A stretch of 64,000 bases of DNA from AG41 sp035943095 (lineage in GTDB: Bacteria; Gemmatimonadota; Gemmatimonadetes; Gemmatimonadales; GWC2-71-9): contig DASZCN010000092.1 in assembly GCA_035943095.1 (NCBI GenBank), forward strand, positions 1 through 64,000, read 5' to 3'. Position 1 is the first letter of the stretch. Every line of letters begins with the position of its first letter. Of the stretch, positions 53,028-62,018 are shown one piece after another. Both the position numbers and the translations under genes were made by a program. The notes beneath the pieces are model-generated. The model saw only the letters and a program-made list of their open reading frames with translations. It was not told the DNA's origin and did no database searches.

Positions 53028-54528
53028 GGGCGTCGCTCCGGCGGGCCCCCCCCCGTCCAGAGCGTATGCGGCCTACGCCCTGGGCCTGCTCACGGTCATC
53101 AATCTCCTCAACTACATCGACCGGAACGTCGTCTTCGCCCTGTTCGAGCCCATCAAGCGGGCGCTCGGACTCTCGGATCAGCAGCTCGGTTGGCTCGGCT
53201 CGTCCTACGTCATCGTGCTGTCGCTCGCCGCGCTGCCGCTCGGCGTGATCGGTGATTTGAAGTCCCGGCGCGCGGTCATCGCGTTCGGTGTCGCCCTGTG
53301 GAGCACCTTCACCGCGCTGGGCTCGACCGTGAGCCGGTTCTGGCAATTGCTGGTGTGCCGCTCGATGGTCGGCGTGGGGGAAGCGGGATACGGGCCCGCC
53401 GCCCAGGCGCTCATCGCCGAGTTTTTCCGCGGCCGGAGTCGCGCGTTCGCGCTCGGGGTCTACTCGGTGGGCATGGCGTTCGGCGGCGTGCTGGGGATCT
53501 GGGTGGGCGGAGTGCTTGGCGAGCGGCACGGCTGGCGCGCCGCGTTCGTCGTCCTCGGGATCCCCGGGTTCGCTCTCGCGCTCCTCGCGTCGCGGCTCAG
53601 GGAGCCACGCCGGCGGCCCCCGCCGACCATCCGGGCGACCGTAGAAGGGTGGTACGCGCGGGGTCGCCACCGCGCCCGGCAGGCGTGGAGACTCGGCTCG
53701 CCTCTCATATGGCTGACGGTTGCGGGGGCGGCGTTGGCCGGTGTGCTCCAGGTGATACGAGGTCTGCCTGAGGGAATCGACGCGGCGGTGTTCGGCATCT
53801 GCGTCAGCATCGGCGTCGTCTGGACCGTCGTGCGGCTGGTGCCGGTGGCGATCCGAGGCACCACCGAGGCCGGAGAAGTGGCGGCCACCGCGTATGGTGA
53901 CTTTCTCCAGGCGGCGAGGACCGTGCTCCGCACGCCTACCCTCATCTGGATGTTCGTGGGTGGGGCGCTCGTCACCTTCGCGGTCAACGGATTGATCGCC
54001 TGGGCACCGAGCTTCATGCAGCGCACGCACGGTCTGTCGGTCGCCACGGTGGGACGGGAATTCGGCGTCTGGGGCCTGGCGGGCGGAGCGCTGGGCGCCC
54101 TCTTCGGAGGCCGCACGGGAGACTGGTTGCTGAGTCGCTGGAGCGGGGGTCGGGTGGTCGTCTCGGGAGCCGGATTCGTGTTGGGCGGACCGGTGTGCGC
54201 CGCGCTCCTGCTCATCGACGAGCTACGCCTGTTCGTACCGCTCCTGTTCACAACGTTCTTCCTCTATTCCTGGTACAATGGACCCCTGTCGGCAGTGATC
54301 CTCGACGTAGTGCCGTCCGCGGTGCGCGCGTCGGTGCTGGGGGCCTTCGTGTTGTACTCTCATCTCGCCGGGGATGCCATCGCGCCGCCGCTGATCGGTT
54401 ATCTCTCCGACCGGTTCGGGCTTCGAGCGGCAATGCTGCTCTTGCCCACGGCCGGCGCCGTTGGCGGGCTGGTGATCCTCATTGCGCTCAGCACGGTAGG
54501 CAAGGACATGCAAAGGGTGAAAACATGA
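53008..54528 (+). CDS. MFS transporter (spinster-like), apparent CTG start
   Basis: 506 residues if the CTG at 53008 is used; the next ordinary start (GTG 53215) would cut off helix 1 and the conserved 'NLLNYIDRNVVFAL' motif. The frame from CTG gives a ~20-residue Pro/Gly-rich cytosolic tail and then helix 1. A C9 tract (53046-53054) lies in this tail; shifting the frame there in either direction also yields no usable start, so a simple sequencing error does not explain it. 12 helices with 'GDLKSRRAVIAFGVALWS' and 'GVGEAGYGPAAQALIAEFF' fit the Spns/MFS branch. Substrate unknown. Confidence 0.8.
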   Translation: MSDAGPRGVAPAGPPPSRAYAAYALGLLTVINLLNYIDRNVVFALFEPIKRALGLSDQQLGWLGSSYVIVLSLAALPLGVIGDLKSRRAVIAFGVALWSTFTALGSTVSRFWQLLVCRSMVGVGEAGYGPAAQALIAEFFRGRSRAFALGVYSVGMAFGGVLGIWVGGVLGERHGWRAAFVVLGIPGFALALLASRLREPRRRPPPTIRATVEGWYARGRHRARQAWRLGSPLIWLTVAGAALAGVLQVIRGLPEGIDAAVFGICVSIGVVWTVVRLVPVAIRGTTEAGEVAATAYGDFLQAARTVLRTPTLIWMFVGGALVTFAVNGLIAWAPSFMQRTHGLSVATVGREFGVWGLAGGALGALFGGRTGDWLLSRWSGGRVVVSGAGFVLGGPVCAALLLIDELRLFVPLLFTTFFLYSWYNGPLSAVILDVVPSAVRASVLGAFVLYSHLAGDAIAPPLIGYLSDRFGLRAAMLLLPTAGAVGGLVILIALSTVGKDMQRVKT

Positions 54529-54535
54529 GGGCGGG

Positions 54536-55543
54536 GTGGTGAAGGTCGCCGTCGTCTTCGACACCTTGCACCCCGAATGGGAGGACGTCGACTACAAGAA
54601 GGAGGTCGACGCCAAGGTCGAGGAGGCCGAGTACGACGTGGCCCGCGCGCTGATCGACAAGGGGCACGAGGTGCTCCTCGTAGGCGTGGGAGAACAGCTT
54701 GGCTGGATGCTCGAGCGGCTTGGCGGGTTCGCGCCGAAGCTGGTGTTCAACGGCTGCGAGTCGTTCCGCGGCCACGCGCGGCACGAATACGCGATCGCCA
54801 CGGTGCTCGAGATGCACGGATACCGGTATACGGGCTCCTCCCCGACCGGTCTCCTGGTTGCGCGCAACAAGTCGCTGACCAAGAAGATTCTCGCGCACCA
54901 CGACATCCGCGTGCCCGCGTTCGCCGAGTTCCGCCCAGGCGACAAGCCAGTCCGTCCGTCGGAGCTGCGCTACCCGCTGATCGTGAAGCCGCTGCTCGAG
55001 GACGCATCGGTCGGGATCTCCCAGGCGTCGGTGGTGGAGAACGACGACGATCTCGGGGCGCGGGTGAAGTTCATCCATGAGAAATACCGTCAGGCGGCGA
55101 TCGTCGAGGAGCTGATCGAGGGCCGGGAGCTCTACGTCGGCTTGATCGGCAACAATCCCGTGCAGGTCCTCCCGATCGTCGAGCTGACGTTCGGTGATGC
55201 GGACGGTGACCACCGCATCGCCACCTACAAGGCGAAATGGGATGAGGAGTATCGCAAGCGCAAGAAGATCAAGAACATCTTTGCAAAAGGGTTGTCGGAC
55301 GACGTCGCGACGACGATCGCCGACACGTGCAGTACCGCGTTTCACGCGCTCTGGCTGCAGGATTACGGGCGCGTCGACCTGCGGCTGGCGCACGACGAAG
55401 AAGTGTACGTCCTCGAGGTGAACCCCAACCCGTTCGTGGCACGCGAGAACGAAATGGCGGACGCGGCGGAGAAGGCCGGGATGAGCTATCCCGACTTCAT
55501 TAATCGGATCGTAGACGAGGCCCTGGCACGTGACCCGGCGTAG
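54536..55543 (+). CDS. D-Ala-D-Ala ligase-like ATP-grasp enzyme
   Basis: 335 residues. ATP-grasp features: 'PLIVKPLLEDASVGI' (ATP-binding Lys), 'VEELIEGRELYVG', 'DYGRVDLRLA' and metal-binding 'VLEVNPNPFV'. The N-terminal domain has 'VFNGCESFRGHARHEYAIATV', comparable to the D-Ala ligase family, but the cell's cell-wall Ddl normally sits among mur genes, which are absent here. A peptide, amino acid or unusual dipeptide ligase is likely. GTG at 54536 or 54539. It overlaps the zinc-ribbon metallopeptidase by 14 bases. Confidence 0.88.
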   Translation: MVKVAVVFDTLHPEWEDVDYKKEVDAKVEEAEYDVARALIDKGHEVLLVGVGEQLGWMLERLGGFAPKLVFNGCESFRGHARHEYAIATVLEMHGYRYTGSSPTGLLVARNKSLTKKILAHHDIRVPAFAEFRPGDKPVRPSELRYPLIVKPLLEDASVGISQASVVENDDDLGARVKFIHEKYRQAAIVEELIEGRELYVGLIGNNPVQVLPIVELTFGDADGDHRIATYKAKWDEEYRKRKKIKNIFAKGLSDDVATTIADTCSTAFHALWLQDYGRVDLRLAHDEEVYVLEVNPNPFVARENEMADAAEKAGMSYPDFINRIVDEALARDPA

Positions 55544-56528
55544 GCGCGAAATCCCGACCCCCGAGCTGCGTTGTCCCACGTGCGCGGCCGAAGTGGAGCC
55601 GTTTTGGGGATACTGCTCGAACTGCAGCCGCCGCCTCGAATGGCGCGACACCACCAAGCAGACCGGTGCCGAGTGCTACTACTGCGGTTGGGTGGTCTCC
55701 GACAGCTTTTCGTTCTGCCCCTGGTGCGGGCGCGAGATCGCCGATCGGAACTCGAGCCCCGAACCGCTCAAGGCCCCCAAGGGGTTCAAGTTCCACCGCC
55801 GCTGCCAGTGGGGCTGTGGCGGAGGCGTGATGTACCCGATGCGCGCCTGCCCCTGGTGCGGGCGGCCACAGAAATGGCGCTACCAGCAGTTTCATAACAT
55901 CTGCCCGCATTGCAACAAGGGCGTGAACGACTGGATGGAAGCCTGCCCCTGGTGCGGGGAGGACGCGACCGGTCGCGACTTGATCCGTCAGGCCCTGCGC
56001 CGGGTCCGGCAGCTGCTCGTTGTGGGGCGCCTCAAGGGATGGAACTACCGTGTCCTGCTGCGGCCCGGGGTCTCAGGGGTAACGCACCGCTCACCCAAGG
56101 TGATCGAAATCGAGCGGCGCTACGTGACGGGGAAACGGCGTCGCGATGAAATCTCCTGGAAGATGCTTACGGGCCTCATCCTGCACGAATTGGGTCACTC
56201 GTTCCTCTATCACAACTGGTCGTTCACTCGCACCGGTCGCTTCCGTCGCGCGTTCGGCGAAGTGCGCAAAGCGTACCGCGTTGCGGACTCGAAGTGGGTT
56301 GACTTCGAGCGACGCGGCGTGACGACGACACTCGCCAACTACGTGACCGCATACGCCGCCACGCACCCGCAGGAGGATTTCGCCGAGACGTTTCGCTTCT
56401 ACGTGACGCGGCGGGGACGGCTGCGCGAGCTGTTCGCGGAGTTCGGCCGCAAGCGCAAGGGCGTCCCGGTGTTCGAGAAGTTCCTCGTGCTGGGCGACTA
56501 TATTCGGAGCCTCAGGGGGTGGCGGTGA
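55530..56528 (+). CDS. Multi-zinc-ribbon protein with C-terminal zincin metallopeptidase domain
   Basis: 332 residues from a GTG inside the ATP-grasp gene. The N-terminal ~150 residues hold repeated CxxC pairs ('CPTC', 'CSNC', 'CYYC', 'CPWC' three times, 'CPHC'), enough for about four zinc ribbons. The C-terminal domain has HELGH (His219, Glu220, His223) and a downstream 'EDFAETF' with Glu286 as likely third ligand, like the putative zinc-binding peptidase family PF15887. The ribbons may bind protein or RNA and present a substrate to the protease. Confidence 0.82.
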   Translation: MTRRRREIPTPELRCPTCAAEVEPFWGYCSNCSRRLEWRDTTKQTGAECYYCGWVVSDSFSFCPWCGREIADRNSSPEPLKAPKGFKFHRRCQWGCGGGVMYPMRACPWCGRPQKWRYQQFHNICPHCNKGVNDWMEACPWCGEDATGRDLIRQALRRVRQLLVVGRLKGWNYRVLLRPGVSGVTHRSPKVIEIERRYVTGKRRRDEISWKMLTGLILHELGHSFLYHNWSFTRTGRFRRAFGEVRKAYRVADSKWVDFERRGVTTTLANYVTAYAATHPQEDFAETFRFYVTRRGRLRELFAEFGRKRKGVPVFEKFLVLGDYIRSLRGWR

Positions 56529-56592
56529 TCAGCCGCGAGACTGTCGACATTTAGATTACATTCATTGCTCGGACTTTACTGAAGGTGGAACT

Positions 56593-57345
56593 ATGGCGCT
56601 GATGCGTACATCGAATCCAGCACTCAACGCGAAGACATTCGCCGACGTGCGGCGCGACCCCAACGCGCCGCCGATGACGCTCGAGGGGACGGTCAACAAG
56701 GCGGCGCTTCTCTTGTTTCTCGTAGTCGTACCGGCCGCCTGGGTCTGGACACAAGTACGGGCCGCCGCGGATACCGCGGTGGCGGGGCCGTGGATCCTGA
56801 TCGGCGCGCTGGGGGGATTCGTGGTTGCGGTCGCGACGGTACTCAAGAAGGAATGGTCTCCCATCACGGCTCCGATCTACGCCGCGCTGGAGGGATTGGC
56901 ACTCGGCGGCATCTCGGCGCTGTTGGAGGCAAAGTATCCGGGCATCGCCATGCAGTCCGTGGGCCTCACGTTCGCGACACTCGCGGCCATGCTCGTCGCC
57001 TACCGCACCGGCCTCATCAAGGCGACCGAGAAGTTCAAGCTTGGCGTGGTTGCTGCGACCGGGGCGATCGTCCTCTACTACGTGGTGGGATTCGTTCTCC
57101 AGCTCTTCGGGGTCGCGATGCCGTTCCTGCAGGGGAACAGCACCGCCAGCATCGTGGTGAGCGGCGTCATCGTCGTCGTGGCCGCGTTGAACCTGATCCT
57201 CGACTTCGACTTCATCGAGACCGGTGTGCAGGGTGGGGCACCCAAGTACCTGGAGTGGTACGGGGCGTTCGGTCTCATGGTCACGCTCATTTGGCTGTAT
57301 CTCGAAATCCTGCGACTCCTCGCAAAGGTGCGTAGCCGCAGGTAA
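56593..57345 (+). CDS. Bax inhibitor-1 / YccA-family membrane protein
   Basis: 250 residues with seven hydrophobic helices and the family's 'LEGLALGGISALLEAKYPGI' and 'NLILDFDFIETGVQ' segments, the latter with the paired Asp residues involved in pH-dependent calcium leak in BsYetJ. AAGGTGGA lies before the ATG. It acts in the inner membrane; relatives modulate FtsH or ion leak. Ends in a good terminator. Confidence 0.92.
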   Translation: MALMRTSNPALNAKTFADVRRDPNAPPMTLEGTVNKAALLLFLVVVPAAWVWTQVRAAADTAVAGPWILIGALGGFVVAVATVLKKEWSPITAPIYAALEGLALGGISALLEAKYPGIAMQSVGLTFATLAAMLVAYRTGLIKATEKFKLGVVAATGAIVLYYVVGFVLQLFGVAMPFLQGNSTASIVVSGVIVVVAALNLILDFDFIETGVQGGAPKYLEWYGAFGLMVTLIWLYLEILRLLAKVRSRR

Positions 57346-57365
57346 CGATTCGCGGAGGATGATAC

Positions 57366-57400
57366 CGTAGGGGCGCAGCATGCTACGCCCCTACGTTTTC
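57366..57400 (+). terminator. Rho-independent terminator after the Bax-inhibitor-like gene
   Basis: CGTAGGGGCG (57366-57375) pairs perfectly with CGCCCCTACG (57386-57395) around a 10-base loop and is followed by TTTTCTT. Confidence 0.88.
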
Positions 57401-57411
57401 TTGCCGATCCC

Positions 57412-58095
57412 TCAGCCGGCGAAGCAGTACGCGCAGCCCTTTTCCTGTGTGCGGTTCACGGCGATCACGCCCGACGGAACCACGACGATGCCGGGCAACA
57501 GGCTGGCCACCCAGTCCTTCTTGATGGTCTCGGCCGGCATGCCCATCTCCTTTGCCATATTCATGCTGTAGAAGGTCAGGGCGACGTTGCACACGCCCAT
57601 CAGGACACCCTTCGCGAGCAACTCATCCGTGGCCATGCCGGGGATTGGGAGGTCGCCCGGCTTCGTGTGGATGAGGGGGTGACGGATCGCAGGGCCCTTG
57701 GTAGCCGGATCCGTGATCTTGAACGTCTGGCCGAACTTGTACTTCGCCCACATCGCGCTTTCCATTGCGAACGGGATTCCCGCGTGGCGCAGGACGATCA
57801 CCGCGGAGTTGTCGGCGTCGGTGGTGCCGTAGTTCTCGTTGGTCGTGTTGAGGAAGACGCGCGCCCACGCAAACACAAAGCCGTCGTTGGGCTCCGGCAC
57901 GTCAAAGATCATCTTGTGCTTGCCCGTGATCTTGTTGAGCCAGGCCTCGAACTCCGGATTGGCGGTGGCGCGCGGCATCCGAGCCGGCTCGGCCGAGCCC
58001 TCGACGGGCGCGACGAGGCTGCCCAGACCCATTGCGGCGGCGCCCGCGGCGAGGCGACCCAGGAATCCGCGGCGACCGCTTAGGAGCTCTGACAT
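57412..58095 (-). CDS. Tat-exported DsrE-like protein
   Basis: 227 residues from the ATG at 58095, set by AGGAGG 6 bases upstream; a longer frame starts at 58131. A twin-arginine signal 'SGRRGFLGRLAAGAAA' leads to a domain resembling the DsrE/DsrF sulfur-relay fold ('VIVLRHAGIPFAM', 'GVCNVALTFYSMN', 'LLPGIVVVPSGVIAVNR'). Three Cys remain: one in 'MGVCNVA' and two in the C-terminal 'CAYC'. It follows the TsdA-like cytochrome, so periplasmic sulfur handling is plausible. Confidence 0.72.
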   Translation of the reverse strand: MSELLSGRRGFLGRLAAGAAAMGLGSLVAPVEGSAEPARMPRATANPEFEAWLNKITGKHKMIFDVPEPNDGFVFAWARVFLNTTNENYGTTDADNSAVIVLRHAGIPFAMESAMWAKYKFGQTFKITDPATKGPAIRHPLIHTKPGDLPIPGMATDELLAKGVLMGVCNVALTFYSMNMAKEMGMPAETIKKDWVASLLPGIVVVPSGVIAVNRTQEKGCAYCFAG

Positions 58096-58127
58096 GCTGA
58101 TCCTCCTGTCGGAAGTGAAACGGGTGG

Positions 58128-58985
58128 TCATCGAGGTTGCCCGTTGTGGGGCTTGGTGTGCGTCGGATAGGCGACGTCGGGCGGGGCATCGCCGTTCGGC
58201 CAGTCGTGACTCTTGTCCGGGAAATCGGGGCGCGACTGAGCGTTGACGAATGCCGCGGCATCGATCGCCTGTTGGTCCGTGAGCGTGCCCGGTTGATCGA
58301 ACGGCATGTTATCGTTGATGAACGCGGCGGCGGTGCGGACGCGGCTCATCCCGGCACCGATGTTGTACGATTGCGGCCCCCACAATGGAGGTGCCACCGC
58401 CGTACCCTCACCGGTCGGCCCGTGGCACTTCGCGCACGTGGCCGCGTACACTCGCGCCCCCGCCGCCGTATCCGGGGTGAGCGCGGCCCATTTGGCCAGC
58501 CTGTTCGAGGCGGGCACGGGTGCGACCGGCACGTCGCGCGCCAGGAACCAAAAATACGTGACGATGTCCCGCATGTCGGCGCCATCGCTCGGGAGCGCGA
58601 GGCCGTTCATGCTGCGCCGAAAGCAATCGTTCACGCGGTACTCGATCGTTTCCACCGTGGCGCTGCGCGGCCGGTACTGCGGGTAGCGCACGTACACACC
58701 GACCCATGAGCCGTTCTGGCGGCGGCCGTCGTCCAGATGACAGCTCACACATCTGAGGCTGTTGCCGACGTGTGCCGGAAGGCTGTCGTGCGTGGCGGCG
58801 AGCAGCGCGCGACCACGGCGGATCGACGCGCCGAGCGGCCCGTCGGGAATGAGCGAGTCGGCGGGCCCGCCGAGCACGATGCGTCGCCCGGCGGGTGGGC
58901 TCGCGTCCGGACGGCCACACGCCAGGGCGAGCGCTGTCGCCGCCCCTCCCAGCACGCGGGTGATGGCCCAGAGGTGACGAATCAA
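58128..58985 (-). CDS. tsdA: TsdA-like diheme c-type cytochrome (thiosulfate dehydrogenase family)
   Basis: 285 residues. A lipoprotein signal ('LALAC', Cys23) is followed by two CxxCH haem sites, Cys79-Cys82-His83 and Cys184-Cys187-His188. 'YRPRSATVETIEYRVNDCFRRSM' type region holds Cys121 in 'NDCFRRSMNG', the position of the unusual Cys haem ligand of TsdA. TsdA joins two thiosulfates to tetrathionate or runs the reverse. Membrane anchoring by lipid is not the standard TsdA state. It is 32 bases ahead of the DsrE-like gene. Confidence 0.82.
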   Translation of the reverse strand: MIRHLWAITRVLGGAATALALACGRPDASPPAGRRIVLGGPADSLIPDGPLGASIRRGRALLAATHDSLPAHVGNSLRCVSCHLDDGRRQNGSWVGVYVRYPQYRPRSATVETIEYRVNDCFRRSMNGLALPSDGADMRDIVTYFWFLARDVPVAPVPASNRLAKWAALTPDTAAGARVYAATCAKCHGPTGEGTAVAPPLWGPQSYNIGAGMSRVRTAAAFINDNMPFDQPGTLTDQQAIDAAAFVNAQSRPDFPDKSHDWPNGDAPPDVAYPTHTKPHNGQPR

Positions 58986-58999
58986 GGCAGGAGAAAGTA

Positions 59000-60634
59000 T
59001 TAGGGTTTCCCGAGCGTCGCCACTTCTTTCGTGAACGCGCGAGATCGGTTCACGAGCTGCAGGTAGGTGGCGAGCTCCTCGGCGCGCCGGGCGGTGTCCC
59101 AGCCCAGCGCACCGGCGAGCCGATCGGCCACCGCGCTCGTCGCGGGGACGGCTTGATCGCGCGTCTTATAGAACAGCTGTAGTCGCCGCACCAGCACGTC
59201 GGAAAGTCGGACTGCCATCTCCCGCTCGACCGCGTGCACGACCTCGGCCCAGAGCTCCGGTCGTCCGGCCATGATGCGCCCGCCCAGGGCACGGTCCCGG
59301 TCCGCGAGATTGAGCACAGCCGCCGCCTCACTCCCGTAGGTGCCGACCAGGTGCCGGGCAGTGGCTTCGGACGCGCCCCGCTCCACGGCCGCCTTGGTGA
59401 GGCCTTCCAAGTCGGCCGTCTCGCCGCCCGGAAGTGGCAGCCGGTGGGTGGGCGGACGGGGGGCGCGCGGCCGACCGTCCAGCGCCCGAAGGCGGTCGGC
59501 CACTCGATCGACCAGTTGCTGCGCCATGACGCGATGCGTGGTGAGCTTGCCGCCCGCGATCGTGAGCAGCCCGCTGGCGCTTTCGATGATCCGGTGCTCA
59601 CGGGAGACCTGCGACGGAGCGAGTTGTCCGTCGGGCCGGAGCAGCGCGCGTAGGCCCGCCCACGTGGCGACGACGTCGTGCGGCGAAAGTCGCGCCCGGG
59701 GAAAGAACGCGTTCGCCGAGCGCAGCAGATAGGTCACGTCCTCCGCCGTCGCGCGCACGTCATCGGGCGAGACGTCTTCGTCCGTGTCCGTGGTGCCGAT
59801 GTAGCTCTGCTCCGTTCCCGCCCACGGGAGCACGAACATCACCCGACCGTCGATCGGCGAGGTCAGGGTAATCGCGTGCGTGTTGCCGAGACGCTGTCGG
59901 GGGACGGCCACGTGCGCTCCCTTCGTGAGTCGCAGGAGCGGGTCGACGTCGGGCGTGTCCAGGCGCCGCAGCTCGTCCACCCACGGACCGCACGCGTTCA
60001 CGACGACGAGGGCTCGCACGAGCCGAGTCTCGCCGCGCAAGAGATCGTGCACCGTCGCGCCGCGCACGAGGCCGTCCGGTTTGAGCAGTGATACCGCCTG
60101 GACGTAGTTGGCCACCAGAGCGCCCGCTTGCGCGGCGCTGCGCATGGTCGCCAGCACGAGGCGGGCGTCATTCGTCTGGGCGTCGTAATAGAATCCCGCC
60201 GCCTTGAGATCCCTCTCGCGCAACCCGGGCTCGAGCCGGAGGGTGGCCTTTCGCCCCAGCCACCGGTGCATCCGCACGTTTCGGAATGCGGCAAGCAGGT
60301 CGTACAGCCAGAGGCCGCTTCGGAGCTTCCATCCCGGTACCCGAGCACCGCGATACACGGGGAACAGGAAGGGGAGGGGGTGGACCAGATGCGGCGCGAT
60401 CTGCAGCAGGATGCGACGCTCGCGGCTGGCTTCGAGCACCAGGTGGAGATCGTGCTGTTCGAGATATCGGAGGCCGCCGTGGATGAGTCGCGACGAGACC
60501 GACGAGGTTCCGCTCCCGAAGTCGCCCTTTTCCACGAGCGCCGTGCGAAAGCCCCGCAATGCCGCGTCGCGTGCGATCGCGGCACCGGTGATTCCGCCGC
60601 CGATGACGAGCACATCCACCGGCTCGTTCGTCAT
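59000..60634 (-). CDS. glpD: Glycerol-3-phosphate dehydrogenase (FAD)
   Basis: 544 residues from the ATG at 60634, directly before the FAD-binding 'VLVIGGGITGAAIARDAAL'; a far longer open frame to 61003 is not supported. 'SSRLIHGGLRYLE', 'VNACGPWVDEL' and 'LTIAGGKLTTHR' are GlpD signatures. It oxidises glycerol-3-phosphate to dihydroxyacetone phosphate and passes electrons to quinone. It is divergent from fadI, so glycerol and fatty-acid use from lipids lie side by side. Confidence 0.94.
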   Translation of the reverse strand: MTNEPVDVLVIGGGITGAAIARDAALRGFRTALVEKGDFGSGTSSVSSRLIHGGLRYLEQHDLHLVLEASRERRILLQIAPHLVHPLPFLFPVYRGARVPGWKLRSGLWLYDLLAAFRNVRMHRWLGRKATLRLEPGLRERDLKAAGFYYDAQTNDARLVLATMRSAAQAGALVANYVQAVSLLKPDGLVRGATVHDLLRGETRLVRALVVVNACGPWVDELRRLDTPDVDPLLRLTKGAHVAVPRQRLGNTHAITLTSPIDGRVMFVLPWAGTEQSYIGTTDTDEDVSPDDVRATAEDVTYLLRSANAFFPRARLSPHDVVATWAGLRALLRPDGQLAPSQVSREHRIIESASGLLTIAGGKLTTHRVMAQQLVDRVADRLRALDGRPRAPRPPTHRLPLPGGETADLEGLTKAAVERGASEATARHLVGTYGSEAAAVLNLADRDRALGGRIMAGRPELWAEVVHAVEREMAVRLSDVLVRRLQLFYKTRDQAVPATSAVADRLAGALGWDTARRAEELATYLQLVNRSRAFTKEVATLGKP

Positions 60635-60758
60635 CGATTCGAGTGCGGCGGCGCGCGTGTGATGAGAAAACGGCGCTTCGCTCGTCGGCGTTCTCCGGCT
60701 TGGCCCGGCGGCCGGCCTCGTGGTAGGTTTGGTGTCTGGCTGACGGGAGGGGAATGTA

Positions 60759-62018
60759 ATGCCGGTTGGTAATGGGCGTCGCGTCGCGGTCGTGGCCGGG
60801 TATCGCACGCCGTTCTGCAAGTCGGGGACCTCGCTCAAAGACGCGCGGGCCGTGGACCTGGCGCGGTTCGTGACGCGGGAGCTCCTGGAGCGGACCGATC
60901 TGAACGGTGCCGACGTGAACGCCGTCATCTTCGGGCAAGTGGTCCCCTCGGCGCTCGTACCCAACGTCGCCCGCGAAGTGAGCCTCCTCCCCCAGTTCCC
61001 CAAGGAGATCCCCGCCTACTCGCTCAACCGGGCGTGCGCGTCCTCGGGGCAGGCGGCGGCCAACGCCTACGACGAGATCACGCTCGGGACGGCCGACGTC
61101 GTCATCGCCGGAGGCGTGGAGTCGCTCTCGGACATCCCGATCCTCGCTTCCCGCCGCCTCGCGGACATCCTGGTCGAGGCGAGCAAGGCGAAATCGGTCG
61201 GGGCGCGCCTCCGGAGCTTCAGCCGGATCAGACCCCGCGATCTCGTCCCCGTCTCACCCGCGATCGCCGAGCCATCCACGGGCGAGTCCATGGGTCAGTC
61301 CGCCGAGAAGATGGCCAAGGAAAACCACATCACGCGCGAGGCCCAGGACCGCTGGGCCCTCCGAAGCCACACGCTCGCGGCCAAGGGCACCGATGACGGG
61401 CGCATCACGGCCGAGGTCGTCCCCTGGCTCCCCGAGCGGAGCCGGGAGGTCGTGATAACGGCGGACAATGGGATCCGACGCGACACGTCACTCGAGCAGA
61501 TGGCGAAGCTCAAACCGGTGTTCGACCGGCGCTACGGCAGCGTGACTGCGGCGAATTCGTCGCCGCTCACGGACGGTGCGTCGGCGGTTCTCCTCATGAG
61601 CGAAGCCGCAGCCCGCGCCCTCGGCTACACCCCCCTCACCTACATCCGCTCCTACGCGGTCGCCGCCGTGGATCCCGGCTGGCAGCTCCTGCAGGCCCCG
61701 ATCTTCGCCGTCCCGAAGGCGCTCGAGCGAGCGGGGCTCGCGTGGAAGGACCTCGGGGTGATCGAGGTACACGAAGCCTTCGCGGCCCAGGTGCTTTCGA
61801 ATCTGCAAGGCTGGGCGGCGAAGGGTTGGGAAATCAACGAAGCCATCATCAACGTGATGGGCGGGTCGATCGCCATTGGGCACCCCTTCGGCGCCACCGG
61901 CACGCGGCTCGTGACCACGCTCTCCCACGAGATGGTGCGCCGCGACGCGCAGTTCGGCCTGCTGTCCATCTGCGCCCAGGGTGGGATGGGGTTCGCCATG
62001 GTCCTGGAGCGAAACTGA
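60759..62018 (+). CDS. fadI: Acetyl-CoA acyltransferase (3-ketoacyl-CoA thiolase)
   Basis: 419 residues. Thiolase active sites: nucleophile Cys93 in 'NRACASSGQA', 'VHEAFAAQ' (His), 'GHPFGATG' (His), and 'CAQGGMG' (second Cys). It releases acetyl-CoA in the last step of beta-oxidation. GGGAGGGG lies before the ATG. The stop overlaps the fadJ-like ATG (TGATG), so the two subunits are translationally coupled. Confidence 0.95.
   Translation: MPVGNGRRVAVVAGYRTPFCKSGTSLKDARAVDLARFVTRELLERTDLNGADVNAVIFGQVVPSALVPNVAREVSLLPQFPKEIPAYSLNRACASSGQAAANAYDEITLGTADVVIAGGVESLSDIPILASRRLADILVEASKAKSVGARLRSFSRIRPRDLVPVSPAIAEPSTGESMGQSAEKMAKENHITREAQDRWALRSHTLAAKGTDDGRITAEVVPWLPERSREVVITADNGIRRDTSLEQMAKLKPVFDRRYGSVTAANSSPLTDGASAVLLMSEAAARALGYTPLTYIRSYAVAAVDPGWQLLQAPIFAVPKALERAGLAWKDLGVIEVHEAFAAQVLSNLQGWAAKGWEINEAIINVMGGSIAIGHPFGATGTRLVTTLSHEMVRRDAQFGLLSICAQGGMGFAMVLERN

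Noticed and set aside
53046..53054. C9 homopolymer as a phase-variation switch or frameshift in the MFS gene
   Set aside because: Neither plus nor minus one base connects to a usable start codon, and the existing frame has a good Shine-Dalgarno site and CTG, so a switch is not needed to explain it.
60635..61003. N-terminal extension of GlpD
   Set aside because: It would add about 120 Arg/Thr/Ser-rich residues before the FAD motif and overlap the start of fadI; the ATG at 60634 gives the normal family start.
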